From: JBBQSU01 sp038234815
GTDB lineage: Bacteria; Planctomycetota; Phycisphaerae; Tepidisphaerales; Tepidisphaeraceae
Reading direction: 5' to 3'
Assembly (NCBI GenBank): GCA_038234815.1
Contig: JBBQSU010000069.1
Span: 1-18,811 of the forward strand
DNA: 18,811 nt
Notes under the pieces: generated by a model
Databases searched by the model: none
Told to the model about the DNA's origin: nothing
What the model saw: only the letters and a program-made list of their open reading frames with translations
Shown here: one piece after another, positions 6,863 to 14,252 of the stretch
How the letters are laid out: every line of letters begins with the position of its first letter
Numbering within the stretch: position 1 is the stretch's first letter
Made by a program: the position numbers and the translations under genes

Positions 6863-6902
6863 GTGAACCGCGCCGAATAAAGTCATTGTGGTTCGTTTTT
6901 TT
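6863..6902 (+). terminator. Possible weak second terminator after ppdK
   Basis: GAACC (6865-6869) pairs with GGTTC (6890-6894), extendable by wobble pairs, around a 20-base loop. Seven T follow (6896-6902). The short stem and long loop make it weak, but the T-run sits correctly for the plus strand. Confidence 0.35.
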
Positions 6903-6939
6903 AGTGCGCCCGAAGAGGGCATCCTAAGGAGGCTGTGAA

Positions 6940-7533
6940 ATGTCCGAACCCACGCCAACCCCACCCAAAGCGCACTGGTTATCCACGCTGTTCGGCGATC
7001 TCTTCCGGATGCCGACCTACCTGAAAGGGCTGATGATCGGCGCGCTTGCACTGTTCAGCATGGGATTAATAGGCCAGGCGCGCAATTGGATGCAAAATCC
7101 CTCGTCAGCACCGACAGCGCAAGTAGCGCCAAACTTGGCTGTGCCTTCGGGATCGAACGGGTTTGTCTCGGGGAACGGCAAAGTTGACGCATCGGCCCCG
7201 GCCACCCAACCGGCCGGCACCGCTGGCACGTGGTCCGGTTTATCCACCAAACTGGGCGCCGGCTTCGTCGTCGGATTCTTCGTCGGCTGGATTTTCAGGT
7301 TTTTCCTAAAAACCATGACCCTGCTGACAGCCGCGGGCGTCGTCATCATCGGAGGACTAAGTTACTTTAATATCCTCAATGTCGATCTGACGTCGGCCAA
7401 GACGAATTACTCGAGCGCTATCACTTGGGTATCGGATCAGGGGCAGAAGTTGTTCAATGTCGTGTACGAAAAGATGAACGCCACCGGGCCGATGGCCGTG
7501 GGAGGATTTTTCGGCTTCCGCCGCAGAAAATAA
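6940..7533 (+). CDS. FUN14-domain-like membrane protein
   Basis: The 197-residue protein has three predicted membrane segments: about residues 28-47, 106-124 and 127-146. Between the first and second is a Pro/Ala/Ser-rich hydrophilic stretch (about 52-98). From residue about 105 the pattern resembles FUN14 proteins: GFVVGFFVGWIFRFFLK, a second helix, SYFNILNVDL, an amphipathic stretch, and a C-terminal GPMAVGGFFGFRRRK. FUN14 proteins are best known from mitochondria; the bacterial role is unknown. AAGGAGG before the ATG makes the start firm. It lies between ppdK and the exporter genes; a promoter after it suggests it may be transcribed separately from them. Family call is by pattern, moderate certainty. 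Confidence 0.65.
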   Translation: MSEPTPTPPKAHWLSTLFGDLFRMPTYLKGLMIGALALFSMGLIGQARNWMQNPSSAPTAQVAPNLAVPSGSNGFVSGNGKVDASAPATQPAGTAGTWSGLSTKLGAGFVVGFFVGWIFRFFLKTMTLLTAAGVVIIGGLSYFNILNVDLTSAKTNYSSAITWVSDQGQKLFNVVYEKMNATGPMAVGGFFGFRRRK

Positions 7534-7551
7534 CGCGGGCTGCGCCTATTG

Positions 7552-7580
7552 TTGACTCGCCCGCAGGCGGTTTTTACGAT
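7552..7580 (+). promoter_or_regulatory. Possible promoter of the exporter operon
   Basis: TTGACT (7552-7557), 17 bases, TACGAT (7575-7580): five of six and four of six matches with ideal spacing, 57 bases before the first permease ATG. The spacer contains a small CGCC/GGCG hairpin and a T-run that could also end the preceding transcript, so the site may be terminator, promoter or both. Confidence 0.45.
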
Positions 7581-7636
7581 CCCGCTCGGCTCTTTTTGCG
7601 ATTGCCTCTGCTGTTTTTAACGCCAGGAACAAACGG

Positions 7637-8797
7637 ATGCTACGACTCGCGCCGCTCATCCTCAGAAATGTCCTGCGCAATCGCCGGAGAAGCCTGCTGA
7701 CGCTGGCCAGCACGGCGATTTCGCTGGCGGTGCTGGGGCTGCTGGTCGCGCTTTACCAGGGCTTTTTCTTCGCCGAACAATCGTCTCCGTCCGAAGCCCT
7801 GCGCTTGATTACGCGCCACAAGGTTTCGCTCACCAACGTTTTGCCTGCGGGGTATCAGCCCCGAATCGTAGCGATTGATGGGGTGGCAGCGGTGTCGCCG
7901 TGGTCGTGGTTTCAGGGTATCTACATCGATAACAAGCCGGAGAATTTCTTCGCCCGGTTCGCGGTCGATCCAGACGGAATTGAGAAGGTGCGCCAGGACT
8001 ACATCGCCCCGCCGGAGCAATGGAAAGCCCTGCGTCAGAACCGCACGGGCTGCGCCGTCGGTCGCAAGCTGGCCGAAGAACACCATTTCAAGCTCGGCGA
8101 TCGGATCAACATTACCGGCGATATTTATCCGGTGAATCTCGAACTGACGGTTGTGGCGATCTTCGACCACCCGCCCAACACCGAAGCCCTGCTGTTTGAT
8201 CGGGCTTATCTCAGGGAGCTGCTGAAGGCCGCCGGCCGCGAAGCCGACACGGTGGGCACGTTTGCGATCCTGGCCCGGTCGAAGGAAGACGTTCCAAGGA
8301 TCGCGCGGGCGGTGGATACAATGTTCGATAATTCGCCGTCACCGACAAAGACCGAATCGGAACGGGAGTTCGGCCTGTCGTTCCTGGCGTTCCTGGGCAA
8401 CATCAAGATGTACCTGGCGGCGGTGTGCGCCGCTGTCACGTTCACCATCCTGCTGGTGTCGGCCAACACGGTGGCGATGAGCGTGCGCGAGCGCATCCGT
8501 GAAATGGCTATTCTGCGAACGCTCGGCTACACCCCGACTGAAATTCTGCAACTGATCCTCGGGGAATCGGTGCTCATTGCTTTCATCGGCGGACTGCTGG
8601 GGATGCTCGTCACCTTCCTGTTGACGCGCGCCGCCGCCGCCGGGCTGGGGCCGTGGGGCGAAATGATGAAGTTTCGCTGGGAAGCCTCGGTCATCGTTGC
8701 GATCTTTGCCGTCGTCATCGGACTGGTATCAGCACTGGTGCCAGCGTTTTTTGCCTCGCGGCGCAACATCGTAGAGTCGCTGCGGTTCACCGGATGA
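7637..8797 (+). CDS. ABC exporter permease, FtsX/MacB type (first)
   Basis: A 386-residue inner-membrane subunit of a type VII (MacB/LolCDE-like) ABC system. One helix near the N-terminus (about residues 20-42) is followed by a MacB_PCD-like periplasmic domain (about 43-255), then three helices: about 258-282, 306-330 and 348-372. The coupling-helix segment MSVRERIREMAILRTLGYTP, which contacts the ATPase, is a clear FtsX signature. No ATPase domain is fused. The family uses ATP hydrolysis to drive conformational work on periplasmic or membrane substrates rather than classical transport through the subunit. The second permease begins 33 bases after its stop, so the two probably form a heterodimer. 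Substrate cannot be told from sequence. Confidence 0.92.
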   Translation: MLRLAPLILRNVLRNRRRSLLTLASTAISLAVLGLLVALYQGFFFAEQSSPSEALRLITRHKVSLTNVLPAGYQPRIVAIDGVAAVSPWSWFQGIYIDNKPENFFARFAVDPDGIEKVRQDYIAPPEQWKALRQNRTGCAVGRKLAEEHHFKLGDRINITGDIYPVNLELTVVAIFDHPPNTEALLFDRAYLRELLKAAGREADTVGTFAILARSKEDVPRIARAVDTMFDNSPSPTKTESEREFGLSFLAFLGNIKMYLAAVCAAVTFTILLVSANTVAMSVRERIREMAILRTLGYTPTEILQLILGESVLIAFIGGLLGMLVTFLLTRAAAAGLGPWGEMMKFRWEASVIVAIFAVVIGLVSALVPAFFASRRNIVESLRFTG

Positions 8798-8830
8798 TTG
8801 CTTACTGGATCGGTTAGATTGGGAAGAGAC

Positions 8831-10003
8831 ATGGGCGTTCCGATTCGTTACAACCTGCGAAACATCGTCGAGCGGAAAGGCACGACGATCATGACCGCGG
8901 TGGGCATCGGCCTGACGGTGGCGGTGTTGATTACGTCCATCGCCATGACGACCGGTATGGCCGCGGTTTTCTCTGGTTCCGGGCATCCGCTTCAGGTGCT
9001 GGTGCTACGCAAAGGTACCGACGCGGAGTTGAACTCGACCGTCAAGGAAGAAACGTACCAGATCGTTCGGCAGTTGCCGGGCATCGCGCTGTCTGGAACT
9101 GGCGAACCGATGGCCTCGCCCGAAGGATTGACCGTTGTTAATCTTCCCAGCATCGACAATCCGAACGGTATGAACGTGACAATTCGCGGCTTTCTGCCCA
9201 TTGGCCTGACGATGCGGGAAGGTGCCAAACTTGAAAAAGGCCGCTGGAACGCACCGGGCAAGCGGGAAGTGGTGGTTGGCCAGGGCATCGCCAGACGCTA
9301 TCCCGCTGCCCGTGTGGGACAGACCCTTAAGTTCGGCCGCGGAACATGGGAGGTCGTCGGCGAGTTTTCCAACGGCGATTCGGCGGCCAACTCGGAAATC
9401 TGGGCCGACTTAAACCAGCTTCGTGGGGATTTTGAGCAACAAGGCGGCAGCAATTCCATCCTGGTCAGGCTGGCCTCGGCTGGGGAAATTCCGAAGTTCA
9501 AAAAGCTGATCGACGACGACCAGCGTCTGGGGTCTTCGATGACGCAAGAGCGGGCATATTACAAACAGTTGACGCAATCCTCGTCGGGCCAGATGCTCCA
9601 GTTCATCGGATTTTTCGTATCGGTGGTGATGGCGGTGGGAGCGGGTTTCGCGGCCACCAATACGATGTACGCTGCCGTCTCTCGAAGGTCGCGCGAGATC
9701 GGGACCTTGCGAGCGCTGGGCTTCAGTCGGTTCGCGATCCTGCGGTCGTTTGTATTCGAATCGGTTTGCCTGGCGCTGATCGGCGGGATCGCTGGCTGCC
9801 TGATTGCCTGGCCGCTGAACAACCTGTCGGCCGGCGTGGGCAACTGGCAGACGTTCAGTGAGATGGCGTTTAAGTTTCAGATCGACGCGCGAGCGATCGG
9901 CGCCGGGCTGTTATTCGCCGCGACGATCGGCGCGTTGGGCGGATTTCTGCCGGCCTGGTCGGCGGCGCGCAAGGGCATCGTCATGGCCATGCGGGATCAA
10001 TAA
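8831..10003 (+). CDS. ABC exporter permease, FtsX/MacB type (second)
   Basis: A 390-residue protein with the same plan as the gene before it: N-terminal helix (about 22-45), periplasmic domain, then three helices with the FtsX segment SRRSREIGTLRALGFSRFAI. The ATG at 8831 is preferred over the open frame from 8798 because GGAAGAG lies just ahead of it and MGVPIRYNLRNI is a normal start for the family. The two permeases are clearly different in sequence, pointing to an asymmetric pair such as LolC/LolE or DevC-like systems. It is followed after 15 bases by the adaptor gene. Confidence 0.92.
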   Translation: MGVPIRYNLRNIVERKGTTIMTAVGIGLTVAVLITSIAMTTGMAAVFSGSGHPLQVLVLRKGTDAELNSTVKEETYQIVRQLPGIALSGTGEPMASPEGLTVVNLPSIDNPNGMNVTIRGFLPIGLTMREGAKLEKGRWNAPGKREVVVGQGIARRYPAARVGQTLKFGRGTWEVVGEFSNGDSAANSEIWADLNQLRGDFEQQGGSNSILVRLASAGEIPKFKKLIDDDQRLGSSMTQERAYYKQLTQSSSGQMLQFIGFFVSVVMAVGAGFAATNTMYAAVSRRSREIGTLRALGFSRFAILRSFVFESVCLALIGGIAGCLIAWPLNNLSAGVGNWQTFSEMAFKFQIDARAIGAGLLFAATIGALGGFLPAWSAARKGIVMAMRDQ

Positions 10004-10018
10004 GCGATTGCAAAACCT

Positions 10019-11380
10019 GTGAAAAGCGAACTGGAAAAACTTCGGATTGAAAAGCACCACAAGGCCCGCACGGAACACAAGGTATGGTGGCCGTGGGTGG
10101 CGTTGACGCTGTTGATTCTGGCCGCCGGCGCGGGCATTTGGAAATGGCGGCAGGGGATCGTGGGCGTCTCGGTCCAAACGATCCGCGTGCGTATTCCCGA
10201 AGGCGCCGCCAACAACGCCGACCTGGTCACACTTAACGCCACCGGCTACGTGATGGCCGCCCACAAGATCGAACTGGCGACGAAAGTGATCGGCCGCGTA
10301 GCTTGGGTGGGCGTGGAGATGGGCGACAAAATCACCAGGGGCCAGCAACTGGTTCGCCTGGAAGACGACGAGTACAAGGCCCGCGTGGCTGAGCAGCAGG
10401 GACTGCTGGACAACGCCAAGGCGCGCCTGGCTGAACTGGAGGCCGGATCACGGAAGCAGGAAATCGGGCAGGCCGAATCAGCGGTGCAGTTGGCCGAAGC
10501 GGAACTGGCCAACGCCGAGCGCAACCATAAGCGACTGAGCGAGCTGGACGACGGGCGGGTCGTGTCCAAGCAATTAATCGATGACGCCAGCACGCTCGTG
10601 AAAACCCGGCGGGCGCAGCTCGATTCGGCCCATCATCAACTTGACCTTGTGAAAGAAGGCCCGCGCAAGGAGCAGATTGGTGCCCAGCGGGCAACCGTGC
10701 GGCAGCTTGAAGGCAGCCTGGCGCTGGCGATGGTGGAACTGGATAACACCGTCATCCGCTCGACCGTTGATGGCACGGTGCTGGGCCGAAACGTCGAAGT
10801 CGGGGAATTCGTGACGACCGGCTTTGTCGGCGACAACGGCGCCAAGGGTTACGTCGTATCCATCGCGGATTTGAGCGATCTCCGAGTCGAACTGGACATC
10901 AGCCAGAATGATTTTGCCAAGGTGTTGCCCAAAGGGCCGTGCCGAATCACCACCGATGCCTACCCGGATCGAAAATACGACGGCGTGGTCGATCTGATTT
11001 CCCCGGAAGCCAACCGCCAGAAGGCGACCGTGCAGGTGCGCGTGAAAGTGCTGAATCCTGACGCGCTATTGAAGCCCGACATGAACGCCACCGTATCGTT
11101 TTTGTCCATAGAGAAATCAGCCGGCACGCAGCCGGGGGCAACCACCGCGCCTGCCGAACGACCCTCGCTGCGTGTGCCGGCGTCGGCGGTGGCCAATGGG
11201 TCGGTGTTTGTCGTAGAAGACGGCAAGGCCGTTGCCCGCACGGTCTCTGGGGGCCAGACCGACACCAAGGGAAACGTTGAAATCCGCATGGGCCTGATTG
11301 GCGGAGAAGACTTGATCGTTAATCCGCCGGCGTCATTAAAAGCCGGCGACCGGGTGCATATTGAAGCCGGCCCAGAGTAA
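10019..11380 (+). CDS. Membrane-fusion protein (HlyD/MacA-type adaptor)
   Basis: A 453-residue periplasmic adaptor that would bridge the permeases to the outer envelope. After a short cytoplasmic, charged N-terminus comes one helix (about residues 23-44). Then the first lipoyl half (GYVMAAHKIELATKVIGRVAWVGVEMG), a long helical hairpin (about 115-245, rich in Ala, Glu, Gln and Arg), the second lipoyl half (NTVIRSTVDGTVLGRNVEVGEFV), a beta-barrel, and a membrane-proximal domain (LRVPASAVANGSVFVVEDGKA). The start is GTG at 10019 with no strong ribosome site, so translation may be coupled to the permease ending 15 bases earlier. No partner outer-membrane channel gene is in the window. Confidence 0.92.
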   Translation: MKSELEKLRIEKHHKARTEHKVWWPWVALTLLILAAGAGIWKWRQGIVGVSVQTIRVRIPEGAANNADLVTLNATGYVMAAHKIELATKVIGRVAWVGVEMGDKITRGQQLVRLEDDEYKARVAEQQGLLDNAKARLAELEAGSRKQEIGQAESAVQLAEAELANAERNHKRLSELDDGRVVSKQLIDDASTLVKTRRAQLDSAHHQLDLVKEGPRKEQIGAQRATVRQLEGSLALAMVELDNTVIRSTVDGTVLGRNVEVGEFVTTGFVGDNGAKGYVVSIADLSDLRVELDISQNDFAKVLPKGPCRITTDAYPDRKYDGVVDLISPEANRQKATVQVRVKVLNPDALLKPDMNATVSFLSIEKSAGTQPGATTAPAERPSLRVPASAVANGSVFVVEDGKAVARTVSGGQTDTKGNVEIRMGLIGGEDLIVNPPASLKAGDRVHIEAGPE

Positions 11381-11407
11381 GGCCTGTTCATCCAAGGGAG
11401 CCAAGCC

Positions 11408-12112
11408 GTGTCCGAAGCAATCGTCGAAGCAAAAAAACTGACAAAGACCTTTGAACGAGGTCAGGTGGTCGTGACGGCGTTGGAGCAGGTGGATCTGATC
11501 GTGCGCCGCGGGGAATTCGTGGCGCTGATGGGGCCATCTGGATCCGGGAAAAGCACGCTGCTGCACCTGATCGCCGGGATGGACCAGCCCTCCGAAGGTC
11601 AATTGCACGTTTTGGGTGAAGAACCCGCGGTAATGAGCGAGCGTGAACTTTCACGGTGGCGAAATCACCATCTGGGGTTCGTCTTTCAGTCATTCAACCT
11701 CATCCCGGTATTGACGGCGTTGGAGAACGTCGAACTTCCGTTGAAGCTGACTTCGCTGGGCCGGGTGCGTCGCAAGGAAAACGCCACGACCGCTCTGAAA
11801 CTTGTGGGCCTGTCCGATCGGCTGGACCATTTTCCCAAGCAGCTTTCCGGCGGACAAGAGCAGCGCGTGGCCATCGCGCGGGCGATCGTCACCGACCCGG
11901 ACATCCTGCTGGCCGACGAACCCACAGGAAACCTTGATGCCTCCAGTGCCCGCGACGTGTTGCAACTGCTTCAGCGGCTCAATACGGACTTCGGCAAGAC
12001 GATCGTGATGGTGACGCACGATCCGCACAGTGCGCAGGCGGCGTCGCGATTGATTCACCTGGACAAGGGAAAATTCATCGAGGCGTCGATGGAAACCGCA
12101 CCGGGGGCGTGA
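11408..12112 (+). CDS. ABC exporter ATP-binding protein (LolD/MacB-like)
   Basis: A 234-residue cytoplasmic ATPase that powers the two permeases. Walker A GPSGSGKS, Q-loop VFQSFNLIPVLTALENVELP, signature LSGGQEQRVAIARA, Walker B ILLADEPTGNLD and the switch THD are all present, and length and motifs fit the LolD/FtsE/MacB subfamily. The start is GTG at 11408 behind AAGGGAG. It completes a four-gene exporter: permease, permease, adaptor, ATPase. The next gene starts 63 bases on, without a clear promoter in between. Confidence 0.95.
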   Translation: MSEAIVEAKKLTKTFERGQVVVTALEQVDLIVRRGEFVALMGPSGSGKSTLLHLIAGMDQPSEGQLHVLGEEPAVMSERELSRWRNHHLGFVFQSFNLIPVLTALENVELPLKLTSLGRVRRKENATTALKLVGLSDRLDHFPKQLSGGQEQRVAIARAIVTDPDILLADEPTGNLDASSARDVLQLLQRLNTDFGKTIVMVTHDPHSAQAASRLIHLDKGKFIEASMETAPGA

Positions 12113-12175
12113 CCGCGACGCTCGTTCTGAATCTTTCGGTAAGTATCGCCAGGCGGTACCATTGGGGCCAAGACA

Positions 12176-13177
12176 ATGATTATCATAGGACAAGCACACG
12201 CCCGGGCCGGACTGGTGGGAAATCCTTCCGACGGTTATTTCGGAAAAACCATCTCGTTCATCATTCGCAATTTTACCGCGGAGATAAAACTGTGGGAAAG
12301 CCCGCATTTTGAGATCATCCCTTCGCATGGGGATCTGGCGCGATTCCCTTCGGTCAATGACTTCTTGCACGACCTGAAATTGCACGGCTATTACGGCGGG
12401 ATTCGCATCATCAAGGCGACGGTCAAGAAATTCCACGACTATTTCAGATCGCAGAACGTGGAACTGCCCGATCGATCGTTCACCATCGAATTCGTCACCG
12501 ATATTCCGCGACTGGTGGGCCTCAGCGGCAGCAGCGCAATTGTGACCGCGACCATGCGCGCGCTCATGCAGTTTTATGGCGTGACGATTCCCAAGCAGTA
12601 TCTGCCCACGCTGGTGCTTTCGGTAGAGAAGGAAGAACTGGGCATCACTGCAGGGCTGCAGGATCGGGTGATCCAGACCTACGAAGGCATCGTCTACATG
12701 GATTTTGAGAAAGCCCAGGTCGAAAAGAACGGCTTTGGTATGTACGAGGAACTGAAGCCGCCGAAGATGCCCCCGCTTTATGTGGCTTACGACCCGGGCC
12801 GCGCCGAAGTCAGCGACGTGCCGCATCGCAACTTGCGGGACCTGTGGACCCGCGGAGATCCGACGGTTGTCGGCGCAATGCAAACGCTGCGTGAGTTGAC
12901 CGACACGGGTAAAGAAGCGCTGATCGCCGGGGACTGGGACAAACTCGGCAAGGTGGTCGACGCCAACTATGCCGTGCGGCAGTCGATCATGAACATCGCC
13001 CCGGAGAACCATCGCATGGTGGAGGTGGCGCGCACCGCCGGTGCCAGTGCGCACTTTTGCGGTTCGGGCGGGGCGATCTGCGGGCTGTATAAAGACGGCC
13101 GGCAATACCAGAAACTGGTCGACGCCCTCTCGACGATTCGCTGCACTGTATTTCGTCCGGTCATTTTCGAGCCATAA
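12176..13177 (+). CDS. GHMP sugar kinase, plant glucuronokinase-like
   Basis: A 333-residue GHMP-superfamily kinase. From memory it strongly resembles plant glucuronokinase, which makes glucuronate-1-phosphate from glucuronate and ATP. Motif 1 ARAGLVGNPSDGYFGKTIS (residues 9-27), GYYGGIRIIKA (71-81), the phosphate-binding motif PRLVGLSGSSAIVTA (111-125), ITAGLQDRVIQTYEGIVYMDF (157-177, with the likely catalytic Asp at 163) and the C-terminal GHMP motif HFCGSGGAICG (293-303) are all present. The exact sugar is inferred; galacturonate, arabinose or heptose kinases are alternatives within the superfamily. A GalU-family gene starts three bases after its stop, which supports a sugar-1-phosphate product. 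The ribosome site is weak. Confidence 0.85.
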   Translation: MIIIGQAHARAGLVGNPSDGYFGKTISFIIRNFTAEIKLWESPHFEIIPSHGDLARFPSVNDFLHDLKLHGYYGGIRIIKATVKKFHDYFRSQNVELPDRSFTIEFVTDIPRLVGLSGSSAIVTATMRALMQFYGVTIPKQYLPTLVLSVEKEELGITAGLQDRVIQTYEGIVYMDFEKAQVEKNGFGMYEELKPPKMPPLYVAYDPGRAEVSDVPHRNLRDLWTRGDPTVVGAMQTLRELTDTGKEALIAGDWDKLGKVVDANYAVRQSIMNIAPENHRMVEVARTAGASAHFCGSGGAICGLYKDGRQYQKLVDALSTIRCTVFRPVIFEP

Positions 13178-13180
13178 GCC

Positions 13181-14044
13181 ATGAAACTTACCAAAGCCAT
13201 CATCCCTGCGGCCGGGTTCGGCACGCGCATGCTCCCTGCGGCCAAGGCCGTTCCGAAAGAGCTGTTGCCCATCCTCGACCGCCCGACCATCCAGTACGTC
13301 ATGGAAGAGATCGTGGCCGGCGGACTGGATGAGTGCCTGCTGATTACGTCGCGCGACAAACGAGCGATAGAAGATCATTTCGATCGCCACACCGAACTGG
13401 AAGAACGGCTGAAAGGATCGGGGAAGCAATCGCTTCTGGCTTCGCTGGAGGCGCTGGCCGGCGCGATCAAAATTCATTCGGTGCGCCAGCCCGAACAAAA
13501 AGGCCTTGGCGATGCCGTGCGCCAAGCCCGGCATTACGTCGGCAACGCGCCCTGCGTTTGCCTTCTCGGCGATACGATCTTCAGCGGGAACCCTTTACCC
13601 ACGCGACAGCTGGTTGATGCCTACGCAGAGTTCGGCACCTCGATCATCGGACTGGAAGAAGTCCCTCTGGAAAAAGTCGAACGCTATGGCATCGTCGGCG
13701 GATCGATGGTCCGCGAAGGCGTTATGAAACTCGATACGCTGGTGGAAAAACCAACTAAGCATTCGGCTCCCAGTCGCTATGCCATCGCGGCCCGATACGT
13801 GCTTTCTCCGGCGATTTTCGCGTGCCTGGACAAAACTGCGCCGGGCAAAAACGGTGAAATCCAGTTGACCGATGCGCTGAAACTTCTCCTGACAAAAGAG
13901 CCGATACACGGGGTGCTGCTGAAGGCTAAACGCCACGACATCGGCAACCCGATCGACTGGCTCAAAACCAATCTTCTCTTTGCCCACAACGATCCGGCGA
14001 TTTGGTCGCAGATCTCTCCACTGATTCGGCAACTGCTCGCCTGA
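13181..14044 (+). CDS. galU: UTP-sugar-1-phosphate uridylyltransferase, GalU family
   Basis: A 287-residue nucleotidyltransferase expected to convert UTP and a sugar-1-phosphate (classically glucose-1-phosphate) into a UDP-sugar and pyrophosphate. Visible: GFGTRMLPAAKAVPKELLP (residues 12-30, nucleotide binding), QKGLGDAV (106-113), the metal-binding LLGDTIF (128-134), ERYGIV (167-172), LVEKP (187-191), GEIQLTDAL (225-233) and RHDIGNPIDW (251-260). Length is typical. It starts three bases after the kinase stop, with no separate ribosome site, so the two are probably translationally coupled. The pairing suggests the substrate may be the kinase product (for example glucuronate-1-phosphate) rather than glucose-1-phosphate; this is inference. 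Confidence 0.9.
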   Translation: MKLTKAIIPAAGFGTRMLPAAKAVPKELLPILDRPTIQYVMEEIVAGGLDECLLITSRDKRAIEDHFDRHTELEERLKGSGKQSLLASLEALAGAIKIHSVRQPEQKGLGDAVRQARHYVGNAPCVCLLGDTIFSGNPLPTRQLVDAYAEFGTSIIGLEEVPLEKVERYGIVGGSMVREGVMKLDTLVEKPTKHSAPSRYAIAARYVLSPAIFACLDKTAPGKNGEIQLTDALKLLLTKEPIHGVLLKAKRHDIGNPIDWLKTNLLFAHNDPAIWSQISPLIRQLLA

Positions 14045-14149
14045 TCTTCGCCGCACTTCATGAACCACCGAGGGTGACACGACGCGCTTCCTCCCCGCCG
14101 GCGCCGATTCATTTTCCAATTTCGCGCCTGTCATTTACTCAACAAACTA

Positions 14150-14247
14150 TTGACGCCCTGCCCGCAGGCGATATCCTGCTATCCAACGTCGTACATGATT
14201 TGGCCGGACCGAAGATGGTGGCTCCTCTTCGGTCCGGTTCTTTTTTT
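14150..14247 (+). ncRNA. Possible short RNA between galU and its terminator
   Basis: TTGACG (14150-14155), 16 bases, TATCCT (14172-14177) could be a promoter inside the 160-base gap between the galU stop and the strong terminator. A transcript from about 14184 to 14247 would be a 64-base RNA ending in the hairpin. No ORF is involved. The simpler view is that the gap is just the galU 3' untranslated region. Confidence 0.2.
14204..14247 (+). terminator. Strong intrinsic terminator of the exporter/kinase/galU run
   Basis: A perfect 12-bp stem (14204-14215 with 14226-14237, CCGGACCGAAGA and its complement), a 10-base loop, then TTC and seven T. It points along the plus strand and lies just before the stop of the converging minus-strand gene. 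Confidence 0.9.
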
Positions 14248-14252
14248 CGGCG

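Noticed and set aside
11690..13534. 614-residue minus-strand frame spanning the ATPase, kinase and galU
   Set aside because: It crosses three well-supported plus-strand genes and shows no recognisable motifs.
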